Shown here piece after piece: positions 7,186-12,982 of a stretch of DNA of 14,703 nucleotides. The translations under genes were made by a program, and so were the position numbers. Each line of letters begins with the position of its first letter. Position 1 is the first letter of the stretch. The notes beneath the pieces are model-generated. The model ran no database searches. It worked only from the letters and a program-made list of their open reading frames with translations, and was not told the origin of the DNA. The DNA lies in assembly GCA_903927775.1 (NCBI GenBank), contig CAIYOE010000200.1, positions 1-14,703 of the forward strand, written 5' to 3'. This DNA is from an uncultured Micrococcales bacterium. GTDB taxonomy: Bacteria; Actinomycetota; Actinomycetes; Actinomycetales; Microbacteriaceae.

Positions 7186-7959
7186 ATGGCTGGCGAAGTT
7201 ATTTACGAAGTAAAGAATGTCTCAAAGCGTTACGGTTCGGTTGTGGCGCTAGATGGCGCCAGCCTCAAACTCCACGCAGGCGAGGTAGTCGGACTGGTTG
7301 GAGACAACGGCGCCGGTAAGTCAACGCTGGTAAAAGTTCTCTCGGGTGCGCACCAGCCAGACGGCGGCCAGATTTTCCTAGATGGTAAAGAAGTGGTTTG
7401 GGACTCGCCTCGCAAGGCTCTGGAGCACGGCGTTGAGACTCTGTACCAGGATTCTGGTTTGGCTCCTCACCTAACCGTGAGCCAGAACGTATTCCTAGGA
7501 CGCGAGATTGTTCGCAAGGGCATCCTTGGCTGGATGGGATTCTTAAACTCAAAGCGCATGGAGCGCGAGGCACACCAGGACCTAGAAGAAGTCGGCATCG
7601 CTGTTCCCGCTTCTAACCGTGCAGTATCTCAGCTTTCGGGTGGTCAGCGTCAGGCTGTAGCCATTGGTCGTGCAGTTGCTTGGGCTCAGAAGGTAATCAT
7701 CCTCGATGAGCCCACCAACCACCTTGGCGCACGCCAGGCCGGCGAGGTTTTGAACATCATCCGCAACGCCAAGGCCAAGGGCCTCGGAGTCATATTTATC
7801 TCGCACACCCTGCCACACGTGCTCGAGGTAACCGACCGTATCGTGGTTCTCCGTCTGGGCCGCATCGTTCGCGATGCCCCTACCTCGGAGTTCAACGGCG
7901 ACACCCTGATTGGTACCATCACCGGTACTATCCAAACCATCAAGGTGGAAGGCGACTAA
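7186..7959 (+). CDS. Sugar ABC transporter ATPase, single cassette (FrcA-like)
   Basis: 257 residues with one complete ABC cassette: Walker A GDNGAGKST (39-47), Q-loop YQD (Gln88), signature LSGGQRQ (150-156), Walker B VIILDEP (170-176; Asp174, Glu175) and H-loop ISH (His207). Ribose, xylose and galactose importers normally use a double-cassette protein of about 500 residues. A lone ~260-residue cassette in this family is typical of FrcA of fructose importers. VETLYQD and the insert around KGILGWMGFLNSKRM (111-125) also fit that group. It would act as a homodimer on the inner face of the membrane. DEPTNHLG after Walker B is unusual, since relatives commonly have DEPTAALG. The ATG lies 2 nt past the permease stop with AGGA in the permease's last codons, so translation is probably coupled. 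Confidence 0.92.
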   Translation: MAGEVIYEVKNVSKRYGSVVALDGASLKLHAGEVVGLVGDNGAGKSTLVKVLSGAHQPDGGQIFLDGKEVVWDSPRKALEHGVETLYQDSGLAPHLTVSQNVFLGREIVRKGILGWMGFLNSKRMEREAHQDLEEVGIAVPASNRAVSQLSGGQRQAVAIGRAVAWAQKVIILDEPTNHLGARQAGEVLNIIRNAKAKGLGVIFISHTLPHVLEVTDRIVVLRLGRIVRDAPTSEFNGDTLIGTITGTIQTIKVEGD

Positions 7960-7966
7960 TTCGCCT
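7950..7966 (+). other. Inverted repeat with the ATPase stop codon in its loop
   Basis: AGGCGA (7950-7955) and TCGCCT (7961-7966) are perfectly complementary around a 5-nt loop CTAAT that holds the stop TAA. It lies 13 nt upstream of the operon terminator. The loop design C-stop-T is repeated at the HAD gene end (9813-9829). Confidence 0.5.
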
Positions 7967-7979
7967 GTGTTTTGCAGGG

Positions 7980-8017
7980 AAAACCCCACAGATTCGTGAC
8001 TGTGGGGTTTTCTTTTT
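7980..8017 (+). terminator. Intrinsic terminator of the sugar importer operon
   Basis: A perfect 12-bp stem, AAAACCCCACAG (7980-7991) with CTGTGGGGTTTT (8000-8011), has an 8-nt loop and is followed by C and five T. The A-tract on the 5' side could make it work partly in both directions, though no convergent gene is present. Confidence 0.93.
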
Positions 8018-8029
8018 ACCCGAAGGGGC

Positions 8030-8042
8030 TAACCTGAAACCA
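8030..8042 (+). promoter_or_regulatory. -10 box of a probable leaderless promoter
   Basis: TAACCT (8030-8035) lies exactly 6 nt before the ATG at 8042. A transcript starting 7 nt past the -10 would begin at the start codon. No usable ribosome-binding sequence stands at normal distance: the nearest AAGGGG is about 14 nt away. The promoter upstream half would overlap the importer terminator. Confidence 0.6.
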
Positions 8043-8536
8043 TGAAGAAAAAACTCGGGTTTTGGATTGTTGAAGAACAGTTACCGTTCGTTTTTCCGCT
8101 CTTTGGTCTTGCAGTTCTTTGGTTTGCCTCGGGTTGGGCGCAGATCGCCGAATTGCTCCAGCGACCTAACTATTACGTCGTTGGAAACTATTCCCAAAAC
8201 GACCAGTACCTACACGCCGCGGTGTACATTTTCCTTTTCGCTTTGGTCGTGCTTGGCGCAGTGACAGTGATCGGCAAGCGAATTGCCCGCGGCCTGCCGG
8301 AGTCGCGCATCGCGAAATCCGCACGAGGGTTCACCACGCTTTTTGCGATATTCGCTTTGATTCTGGGAGTCATTTTCGGGTTTGCAACCTTTATGTCGGG
8401 TTACCGGGCAAACCAAGGCACTGAACTACTACGCATTTTCAGTGTTTATGTACCGATCCTGTTAGACGCCGCACTTTTAGTGGCCGTAATCATTTTTAGC
8501 TTTGTCGCTAAAGGCGAGGGAGAAGAAGATGAGTAA
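8042..8536 (+). CDS. Four-helix membrane protein, function unknown
   Basis: 164 residues with four hydrophobic segments (about 15-35, 58-79, 98-120, 131-155), a positively charged N-terminus (MKKK) and an acidic C-terminal tail (GEGEEDE). Between helices 2 and 3 is a basic loop (GKRIARGLPESRIAKSARG), suggesting that loop is cytoplasmic. I do not recognise the family. It overlaps the next gene, also a four-helix membrane protein, by 8 nt, so the two are probably translated together and may form a complex. It is probably expressed from a leaderless mRNA. Confidence 0.75.
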   Translation: MKKKLGFWIVEEQLPFVFPLFGLAVLWFASGWAQIAELLQRPNYYVVGNYSQNDQYLHAAVYIFLFALVVLGAVTVIGKRIARGLPESRIAKSARGFTTLFAIFALILGVIFGFATFMSGYRANQGTELLRIFSVYVPILLDAALLVAVIIFSFVAKGEGEEDE

Positions 8537-9176
8537 ATCTGCCGCTGCTAAGGCGCGCCGCAATCTTGCCCTTGGTTACTCGCTGCCAATCATCGGTGGC
8601 GCAGTTGCCCTGATATTCGGTCTTGTGGTGAGCGACCTCTGGGGAACCCTAGATATTTGGGTTTGGAACATCATCCAACTCATCCTTGGGGCTTCGTTTG
8701 TATGGGGGACCAGGGTTTCCACTCAGGCCTTCAACCACTCGATCGCGGGCGGCAAGAAACTTGGCGCAACAAAGGGCGCACGAAACCTGAATTTTGTTTT
8801 GGGTATTATTTGGGCCGGCGTGGTCACAATTATGACTTTCGTCGACCTCTCGAATGCCGTGTCAAAACTTAGCGGTTGGAGATCGGTCAACAACCCTGGG
8901 AAAGTTGGTCAGACAGTCCCAACCGGGCAATACCTAAAGCCGCTCACCAATGATGTTTTGTTCGGTTCCTTCTTCCCCGCGTTCGTGCTGCTGTTGATTT
9001 TGCTCTCTGGAATCTTCCTGCTCATGTCCGAACGCAACACCGAAAAGTTTTTGAAGCTTGCGGAGATGCGTGCCGAGTGGGACAAGTATCGGGCTGAATC
9101 CAAGGCGTCAAAAGAGGCACCGGCTTCGGGTAAAGGCTCTAAAGCCAAATCGCACGAACCAGCTACCAAGGAATAA
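8529..9176 (+). CDS. Four-helix membrane protein with a basic C-terminal tail, function unknown
   Basis: 215 residues from ATG 8529, chosen over an in-frame upstream codon at 8502 because AGGGAG lies 6 nt before it. The start overlaps the preceding gene by 8 nt. A basic N-terminus (SKSAAAKARR) precedes hydrophobic segments at about 17-36, 43-60, 88-106 and 143-165. A charged, helix-prone tail (166-190) and a Lys/Ser/Ala-rich low-complexity end follow. A longer extracytoplasmic loop (about 110-142) separates helices 3 and 4. No family recognised. Translational coupling to 8042-8536 suggests paired membrane subunits. It may also be coupled to the HAD gene, which begins 1 nt after this stop. Confidence 0.75.
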   Translation: MSKSAAAKARRNLALGYSLPIIGGAVALIFGLVVSDLWGTLDIWVWNIIQLILGASFVWGTRVSTQAFNHSIAGGKKLGATKGARNLNFVLGIIWAGVVTIMTFVDLSNAVSKLSGWRSVNNPGKVGQTVPTGQYLKPLTNDVLFGSFFPAFVLLLILLSGIFLLMSERNTEKFLKLAEMRAEWDKYRAESKASKEAPASGKGSKAKSHEPATKE

Positions 9177-9177
9177 C

Positions 9178-9822
9178 TTGAAGTTCAACGCCAAGGGCTT
9201 GCTGTTCGACAACGACGGTGTGCTGGTAGATTCCCACGCCGCGGCTAGCGTGGCCTGGGCTCAGTGGTCCAAAGAGTTTGCCCCTGACTTCAACTGGGAT
9301 GAACCGCAGAACGCGGGCCGCCGAGCAGAGGATAAGGTGCGCGAACGCGTGGCACCCGAGCTATTTGAGGTCGCCAACGACCGCATCAACGAGCTCGAAC
9401 AACTAAGTGCGGCCGAGACCGTTGCACTCGGAGGAGCGGTTGACCTACTGACCTCGCTGCCTGAAGGAACTTGGACGGTGTGCACCAGTGCCAACCCCCG
9501 GCTGGGTCGCGCGCGATTAGCCGCCGCAGGTTTGCCAATCCCGGCACAGTTGGTGACCGCCGCGGACGTGGCAAATGGCAAGCCAAACCCTGATCCTTAC
9601 CTGCTAGGTGCCGAGCGGTTGGGTTTCGACCCCGCGGACTGCGTGGTCTTCGAAGATGCCCAAGCGGGCGCGCTTGCTGCCATCGCTGCCGGTGTTGGTT
9701 TGGTGGTTGGCGTATCCGAAGCCGCCATGGAAACCGATGCCGATATTGTGGTTCGCGACCTCACGGGAATCACATTCGACGGCGACGAGTTGTATATTCC
9801 AGATAAGAATCGCCTGCGCTGA
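9178..9822 (+). CDS. HAD-superfamily phosphatase, sugar-phosphatase-like
   Basis: 214 residues starting at TTG 9178. This start is preferred because AAGGA lies 5 nt upstream and translation then begins just before the first motif; an upstream ATG in frame would sit inside the previous gene. Motif I FDNDGVLVDS has the nucleophile Asp11 and acid/base Asp13. Motif II is VCTSAN (Ser104), motif III is the Lys of NGKPNPDPY (Lys135), and motif IV is FEDAQAG (Glu159, Asp160). A helical cap occupies about residues 16-80. It matches the HAD-IA group containing phosphoglycolate, glycerol-phosphate and sugar phosphatases (Gpp/YfbT-like); the exact substrate cannot be read off. It is cytoplasmic. The stop codon lies in the loop of an inverted repeat, and the glutaredoxin gene follows after 29 nt. 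Confidence 0.88.
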   Translation: MKFNAKGLLFDNDGVLVDSHAAASVAWAQWSKEFAPDFNWDEPQNAGRRAEDKVRERVAPELFEVANDRINELEQLSAAETVALGGAVDLLTSLPEGTWTVCTSANPRLGRARLAAAGLPIPAQLVTAADVANGKPNPDPYLLGAERLGFDPADCVVFEDAQAGALAAIAAGVGLVVGVSEAAMETDADIVVRDLTGITFDGDELYIPDKNRLR

Positions 9823-9829
9823 TCGCAGG
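9813..9829 (+). other. Inverted repeat with the HAD stop codon in its loop
   Basis: CCTGCG (9813-9818) and CGCAGG (9824-9829) pair perfectly around the 5-nt loop CTGAT holding the stop TGA. No T-run follows, so it is not a standard terminator. It sits between HAD and glutaredoxin genes that appear to share a transcript. Confidence 0.5.
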
Positions 9830-9851
9830 TAAACGCAAGATAGGAGCCGTC

Positions 9852-10103
9852 ATGGCCGAAGTTACTTACTATGGAGCCGATTGGTGCCGCGACTGCCGTC
9901 GAAGCAAGGCCCTGATGGACAGCGAAGGAGTAGCCTACGAAGTCAAGGACGTTGAGCACAGCGCAGAGTTGGCAGCCGAGGCCGAAAACATCGCCGGTCG
10001 AAAGAACATCCCAGTGATCGTATTCAAGGATGGCGAGTTCCTAGTGGAGCCGAGCGATATTGATTTGCGCGATGCTCTAGCAAAAAGAGGCCTTGTAGGT
10101 TAG
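9852..10103 (+). CDS. Glutaredoxin-like thiol oxidoreductase (mycoredoxin-like)
   Basis: 83 residues, the usual size of a minimal glutaredoxin. ADWCRDC places the redox pair at Cys12 and Cys15 after the first beta strand (EVTYYGA). NIPVIV (52-57) supplies the cis-proline that shapes the active site. The last part (EFLVEPSDIDLRDAL) matches the closing helix. Such proteins in Actinobacteria reduce mixed disulfides in the cytoplasm, often with mycothiol (mycoredoxin) or thioredoxin reductase (NrdH). WCRDC differs from the WCGYC of mycobacterial mycoredoxin-1, so the electron donor is uncertain. AGGAG 5 nt upstream supports the start. It is probably the last gene of the 8042-10103 transcript. Confidence 0.88.
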   Translation: MAEVTYYGADWCRDCRRSKALMDSEGVAYEVKDVEHSAELAAEAENIAGRKNIPVIVFKDGEFLVEPSDIDLRDALAKRGLVG

Positions 10104-10112
10104 TCTTGGATT

Positions 10113-10130
10113 CGTTACAGATTTGTAACG
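10113..10130. terminator. Inverted repeat, possible weak terminator after the glutaredoxin gene
   Basis: CGTTACA (10113-10119) and TGTAACG (10124-10130) form a perfect 7-bp stem with loop GATT, followed by TTTAAG. The short stem, low GC and lack of a long T-run make termination uncertain. It could instead be a protein-binding palindrome near the helicase promoter. Confidence 0.4.
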
Positions 10131-10164
10131 TTTAAGTCGTTTGCAGCACATTCTTTTAAATCAC

Positions 10165-10314
10165 CTGGTCACCTAAGAACCAGCTCTGAAATGTGTCAGT
10201 CTTTTCCTCTAGTTGAGAGTCCGCCGTATTGCGGACGCAGTTCTCGTGTGTGGGTCTAGTGCAGTTCGACTTATTGAACCGTGCGCTGGGTGCTACTCCC
10301 ATCTGGCCCACACA
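10165..10314 (+). ncRNA. Candidate structured 5' leader of the DEAD-box helicase mRNA
   Basis: The 230-nt gap before the helicase holds several nested inverted repeats. A small hairpin pairs CTGGT (10165-10169) with ACCAG (10179-10183). A second pairs GTCCGC (10219-10224) with GCGGAC (10231-10236), with GAGA and TCTC able to extend it across a bulge. A long helix pairs TGTGTGGGTC (10247-10256) with GGCCCACACA (10305-10314). It encloses two further hairpins: GTTC/GAAC (10264-10279, extendable by GCA/TGC across a bulge) and TGGG/CCCA (10287-10301). Together the last three form a three-way junction that ends 6 nt before the AAGGA at 10321-10325. Pairing is seen in the sequence; that it is transcribed and regulatory is inference. 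Confidence 0.45.
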
Positions 10315-10333
10315 ACTAAAAAGGAACAAAACC

Positions 10334-12658
10334 ATGCCTAAATTCGGCAACGGTTCGTCGCGCCCTGCAGGCGCCGGCGACCGCAAACCACGCCACGGTA
10401 AGAGCGAAGCTCCTCGCACTGGCGAAAATTTCAAGCCACGCGAAGACGGCCGTGGAGGCCGCTCCGAAGGCCGCAAGCCTTTCTTTGAGGCTCGCACCCC
10501 TAGAACCGATGACCGCGGAGGTCGCCCAGGCGACGACCGTGGCGCACGCTCGAACGACGGACGTCGTGATTGGGCTCCGCGCGAAGACCGCAACGCTGGC
10601 GCAGGTGCGCCTCGTGGTCGCTTTGACCGCGACTCCCGTCCGGGAGCCGGCCGCGATGACCGTGGTTCGGGACGCCCAAGCTTTGGAAACCGCGACGACC
10701 GTGGACCGCGCACTGATGATCGTGGACCTCGCCGTGAGTGGGCTCCTCGTGATGGTGGTTCGGACCGCGGACCTCGCTCTGACGACCGTGGCCCACGCCG
10801 CGAATGGGCACCTCGTGATGGCGGTTCCGATCGTGGACCTCGCACCGATGACCGTGGCCCTCGCTCGAACGACGGCCGTCGTGACTGGGCTCCGCGCGAG
10901 AACGCTGACAGGCGTTCGAGTAGTTCAGATGGAAACCGCTTTACCAACCGTGACGATCGTGGACCGCGCACCGATGACCGTGGCCCACGCCGCGAATGGG
11001 CACCTCGTGATGGCGGTTCAGACCGCGCGCCGCGTCGTGACTTCGGCGACCGCGACTCTCGTCCAAGTTTTGGAAACCGCGATGACCGTGGACCTCGCAC
11101 CGATGACCGTGGACCTCGCCGCGAGTTCGGCGACCGCCCACGCTTCGGTGGGTCGGACGATCGTCGTCCGGACCGTGCAGACCGCGTAGAGCGCGACAAC
11201 AGTCGCGAGCGTTCGTTCAGCGACCGTCGCGAAAGCACTCCAAACAAGAAGGCATTCGCAGAAGACGTTGTTCTTGAGCGCTTGCAGTCTGCCGATGCAG
11301 CCGATGTAGTTATCGCAGGTAGCTTTGGCGAGATGGGCCTGCACGAGCGTCTAGTCACAGCTCTTGAGGGAATGGGAGCTTCGACTCCGTTCCCAATCCA
11401 GGCAGCAACAATCCCGGCCGCAATCGAGGGCCGCGATGTTCTTGGCCGCGGAAAGACAGGTTCGGGTAAGACCATCGCGTTCAGCGTGCCGATCATTACC
11501 AAGCTAGTTGCCGGTGGATCACAGCCACGCAAGCCAAATAAGCCACGTGCGCTTATCCTGGCTCCAACTCGTGAGCTAGCCGACCAGATCGACCGCACCG
11601 CGAGCCAGCTTGCTCGTGCAGTCGGTTTCTACACCACCACCGTTTACGGAGGCGTTCCTCAGCGCAAGCAGGAGATCGCCATGAGCCGTGGAGTGGACAT
11701 TCTGGTTGCGACCCCTGGTCGTCTAGAGGATCTAATGGCTCAGCGCATCGTTGACCTAAGTGAAGTCGAAACTATCGTTATCGACGAAGCAGACCACATG
11801 TGCGACCTTGGCTTCATCGAAGGCGTTCGTCGCATCATGAAGGCCACCGGCGAAAGCCAGAAGTTGCTGTTCAGTGCAACTCTTGACCGCGAGGTCGACG
11901 CACTGGTTCGCGAGTTCATGCCGAACCCGTTCGTGTACGAAGTACCTAACGAGGAAAACGACACCGCAAACATAGTTCACCGCGTTCTACTCATGCGCGA
12001 CGAAGACCGCAGCAAGGTATTGCTCCGTCTGGTTCAGGGTGCAGAGAAGTCGATGATCTTTGTTCGCACAAAGGCGTCGGCAGAGAGCCTATCCGAGAGC
12101 CTGACTCAGGCCGGTGTTCCTGCGGCTCGTCTGCACGGTGACCTAAACCAGAGCCAGCGTAACCGTAACCTTGAGCGCTTTACCAAGGGCGCAGTTCGTG
12201 TTCTGGTAGCCACCGACGTAGCGGCTCGTGGAATCCACGTAGACGACATTGCCCTAGTTATCCAGCTTGACCCACCTCTTGAGTACAAGACCTACCTACA
12301 CCGTTCGGGCCGTACCGGTCGTGCGGGCAAGGAAGGAACTGTAGTCACCATGATTCCGCGTCAGCGTCGTCGTCGTATTGAGGACCTGCTGAACCGTGCC
12401 GACCGAACCGGAATTTTCACCGATGTTTGGCCAGACCACGAACTGCTTGAGCAGCTCGCCGGTCCAATCGCTCCAGCACCTGCTGCCGACCTGCTGGACT
12501 TCGGTTCGAGCAACGGCGGTGGCCGTGGTGGCCGCGACCGCGACCGTGGCGGAGACCGTGGTCCGCGCAAGGGCAACTACGGTGGCTCTGGCAAGGGCCG
12601 CTGGGCTGACCGCCCATCGGGTGAGTCACGTCCACGTGCCAAGAAGTACAACGACTAG
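10334..12658 (+). CDS. DEAD-box RNA helicase with long repeat-rich N-terminal extension
   Basis: 774 residues from ATG 10334, with AAGGA 8 nt upstream. Residues 1 to about 305 are disordered and dominated by Arg, Asp and Gly, with repeats such as DDRGPRTDDRGPRREWAPRD. The core runs from about 325 to 680: FPIQ Q-motif (353-356), motif I GKTGSGKT (373-380), PTREL (411-415), TPGR (460-463), DEAD (484-487), SAT (514-516), ATDVAARG (626-633) and HRSGRTGR (656-663). All catalytic motifs are intact, so it should be an ATP-dependent RNA unwinding enzyme. Such enzymes act in ribosome assembly, mRNA turnover or cold adaptation. A second Arg/Gly-rich tail (728-774) follows. The charged arms probably bind RNA and may promote condensates. 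It stands alone as a transcription unit, with a structured leader and its own terminator. Confidence 0.94.
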   Translation: MPKFGNGSSRPAGAGDRKPRHGKSEAPRTGENFKPREDGRGGRSEGRKPFFEARTPRTDDRGGRPGDDRGARSNDGRRDWAPREDRNAGAGAPRGRFDRDSRPGAGRDDRGSGRPSFGNRDDRGPRTDDRGPRREWAPRDGGSDRGPRSDDRGPRREWAPRDGGSDRGPRTDDRGPRSNDGRRDWAPRENADRRSSSSDGNRFTNRDDRGPRTDDRGPRREWAPRDGGSDRAPRRDFGDRDSRPSFGNRDDRGPRTDDRGPRREFGDRPRFGGSDDRRPDRADRVERDNSRERSFSDRRESTPNKKAFAEDVVLERLQSADAADVVIAGSFGEMGLHERLVTALEGMGASTPFPIQAATIPAAIEGRDVLGRGKTGSGKTIAFSVPIITKLVAGGSQPRKPNKPRALILAPTRELADQIDRTASQLARAVGFYTTTVYGGVPQRKQEIAMSRGVDILVATPGRLEDLMAQRIVDLSEVETIVIDEADHMCDLGFIEGVRRIMKATGESQKLLFSATLDREVDALVREFMPNPFVYEVPNEENDTANIVHRVLLMRDEDRSKVLLRLVQGAEKSMIFVRTKASAESLSESLTQAGVPAARLHGDLNQSQRNRNLERFTKGAVRVLVATDVAARGIHVDDIALVIQLDPPLEYKTYLHRSGRTGRAGKEGTVVTMIPRQRRRRIEDLLNRADRTGIFTDVWPDHELLEQLAGPIAPAPAADLLDFGSSNGGGRGGRDRDRGGDRGPRKGNYGGSGKGRWADRPSGESRPRAKKYND
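10690..11130 (+). repeat. In-frame tandem and dispersed repeats in the helicase N-terminus
   Basis: DNA encoding units like DDRGPRTDDRGPRREWAPRDGG recurs here with variants. One 44-bp block is identical at 10784-10827 and 10976-11019, exactly 192 nt (64 codons) apart, so recombination between copies would keep the frame. Similar but diverged copies start near 10696 and 11072. Confidence 0.85.
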
Positions 12659-12671
12659 TAAGTAGTTGATT

Positions 12672-12713
12672 GGGCGCAAGATCGGTTATCGGTCTTGCGC
12701 CCTTTCGCTTTCT
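12672..12713 (+). terminator. Intrinsic terminator of the helicase gene
   Basis: GGGCGCAAGA (12672-12681) pairs with TCTTGCGCCC (12693-12702); two further pairs, one a G-T wobble, extend inward to a 7-nt loop. TTTCGCTTTCT follows, an imperfect but T-rich tail. The strong GC stem beginning 13 nt after the stop supports termination. Confidence 0.85.
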
Positions 12714-12731
12714 GGCCTAAACTCGTAAATA
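12695..12731 (+). promoter_or_regulatory. Candidate promoter for the rplJ-rplL operon
   Basis: Two overlapping options have the ideal 17-bp spacing: TTGCGC (12695-12700) with TAAACT (12718-12723), and TTTCGC (12703-12708) with TAAATA (12726-12731). Either gives a leader of about 245-255 nt before rplJ. The -35 elements overlap the helicase terminator. A third option close to the gene, TTTCTG (12936-12941) with CATAAT (12959-12964), also has 17-bp spacing but would start transcription right at the ribosome site. Confidence 0.45.
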
Positions 12732-12737
12732 GCCAAA

Positions 12738-12982
12738 GACCGCCGGTTTCGGACGTAGGCAAATTCCATTTACTCAACTGAATGAAGTTTGCGTGCGACC
12801 GACGAAGGATCGCAGTAAATGCGGCATCCAGCGCAGGTGTATACAGTTTCAACGTTCTAAAAACGTTTTTGCTCTGTGCGCTTGCGCCAGAGCCTTTTTT
12901 ATTGCCCGCGTCAGATAGTTCTGATTCGGTCCAGTTTTCTGGGTCCAGGGGCTACCGGCATAATCATCATCCAAGGAGTGCC
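12738..12982 (+). ncRNA. Candidate L10 leader with an internal intrinsic terminator
   Basis: The roughly 245 nt before rplJ contain a hairpin AACGTT/AACGTT (12851-12867) and then a terminator-type hairpin. In the latter, GCTCTG (12871-12876) plus GCG pairs with CGC plus CAGAGC (12888-12893), followed by C and six T (12895-12900). This terminator ends 82 nt before the rplJ ATG. GCGCA at 12831-12835 could pair with TGCGC at 12877-12881 and disrupt it. In Bacillus subtilis, rplJL is autoregulated by the L10(L12)4 complex through termination in the leader. The same logic would fit here, but I could not verify the conserved L10-binding kink-turn. Ribosome site AAGGAG is at 12973-12978. Confidence 0.5.
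12871..12900 (+). terminator. Intrinsic terminator or attenuator in the rplJ leader
   Basis: A stem of nine pairs with one bulged T (12877), a CTTG loop and a C-TTTTTT tail form a standard rho-independent terminator. The helicase already has its own terminator 170 nt earlier, so this one most likely acts on transcripts starting in the rplJ leader. Confidence 0.8.

Noticed and set aside
9058..9177. ATG-initiated extension of the HAD gene
   Set aside because: Lies inside the preceding membrane-protein gene; the TTG at 9178 has a ribosome site and gives the canonical HAD start.
10690..11130. CRISPR-like direct repeats
   Set aside because: The repeats are in frame, of uneven unit length, coding and diverged; there are no unique spacers of constant size.
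10452..11189. 245-codon plus-strand frame overlapping the helicase repeats
   Set aside because: Out-of-frame shadow of the repeats; low-complexity Ala/Thr/Val product with no ribosome site.
10156..11598. 480-codon open frame on the minus strand opposite the helicase N-terminus
   Set aside because: It is the antisense of the Arg/Asp/Gly repeat region; its Arg/Ser/Pro-rich product simply mirrors the repeat codons, and the plus-strand helicase is unmistakable.
12782..12982. Upstream in-frame extension of rplJ
   Set aside because: L10 homology begins at 12983 after AAGGAG; the extension crosses an intrinsic terminator and has no L10-like sequence.
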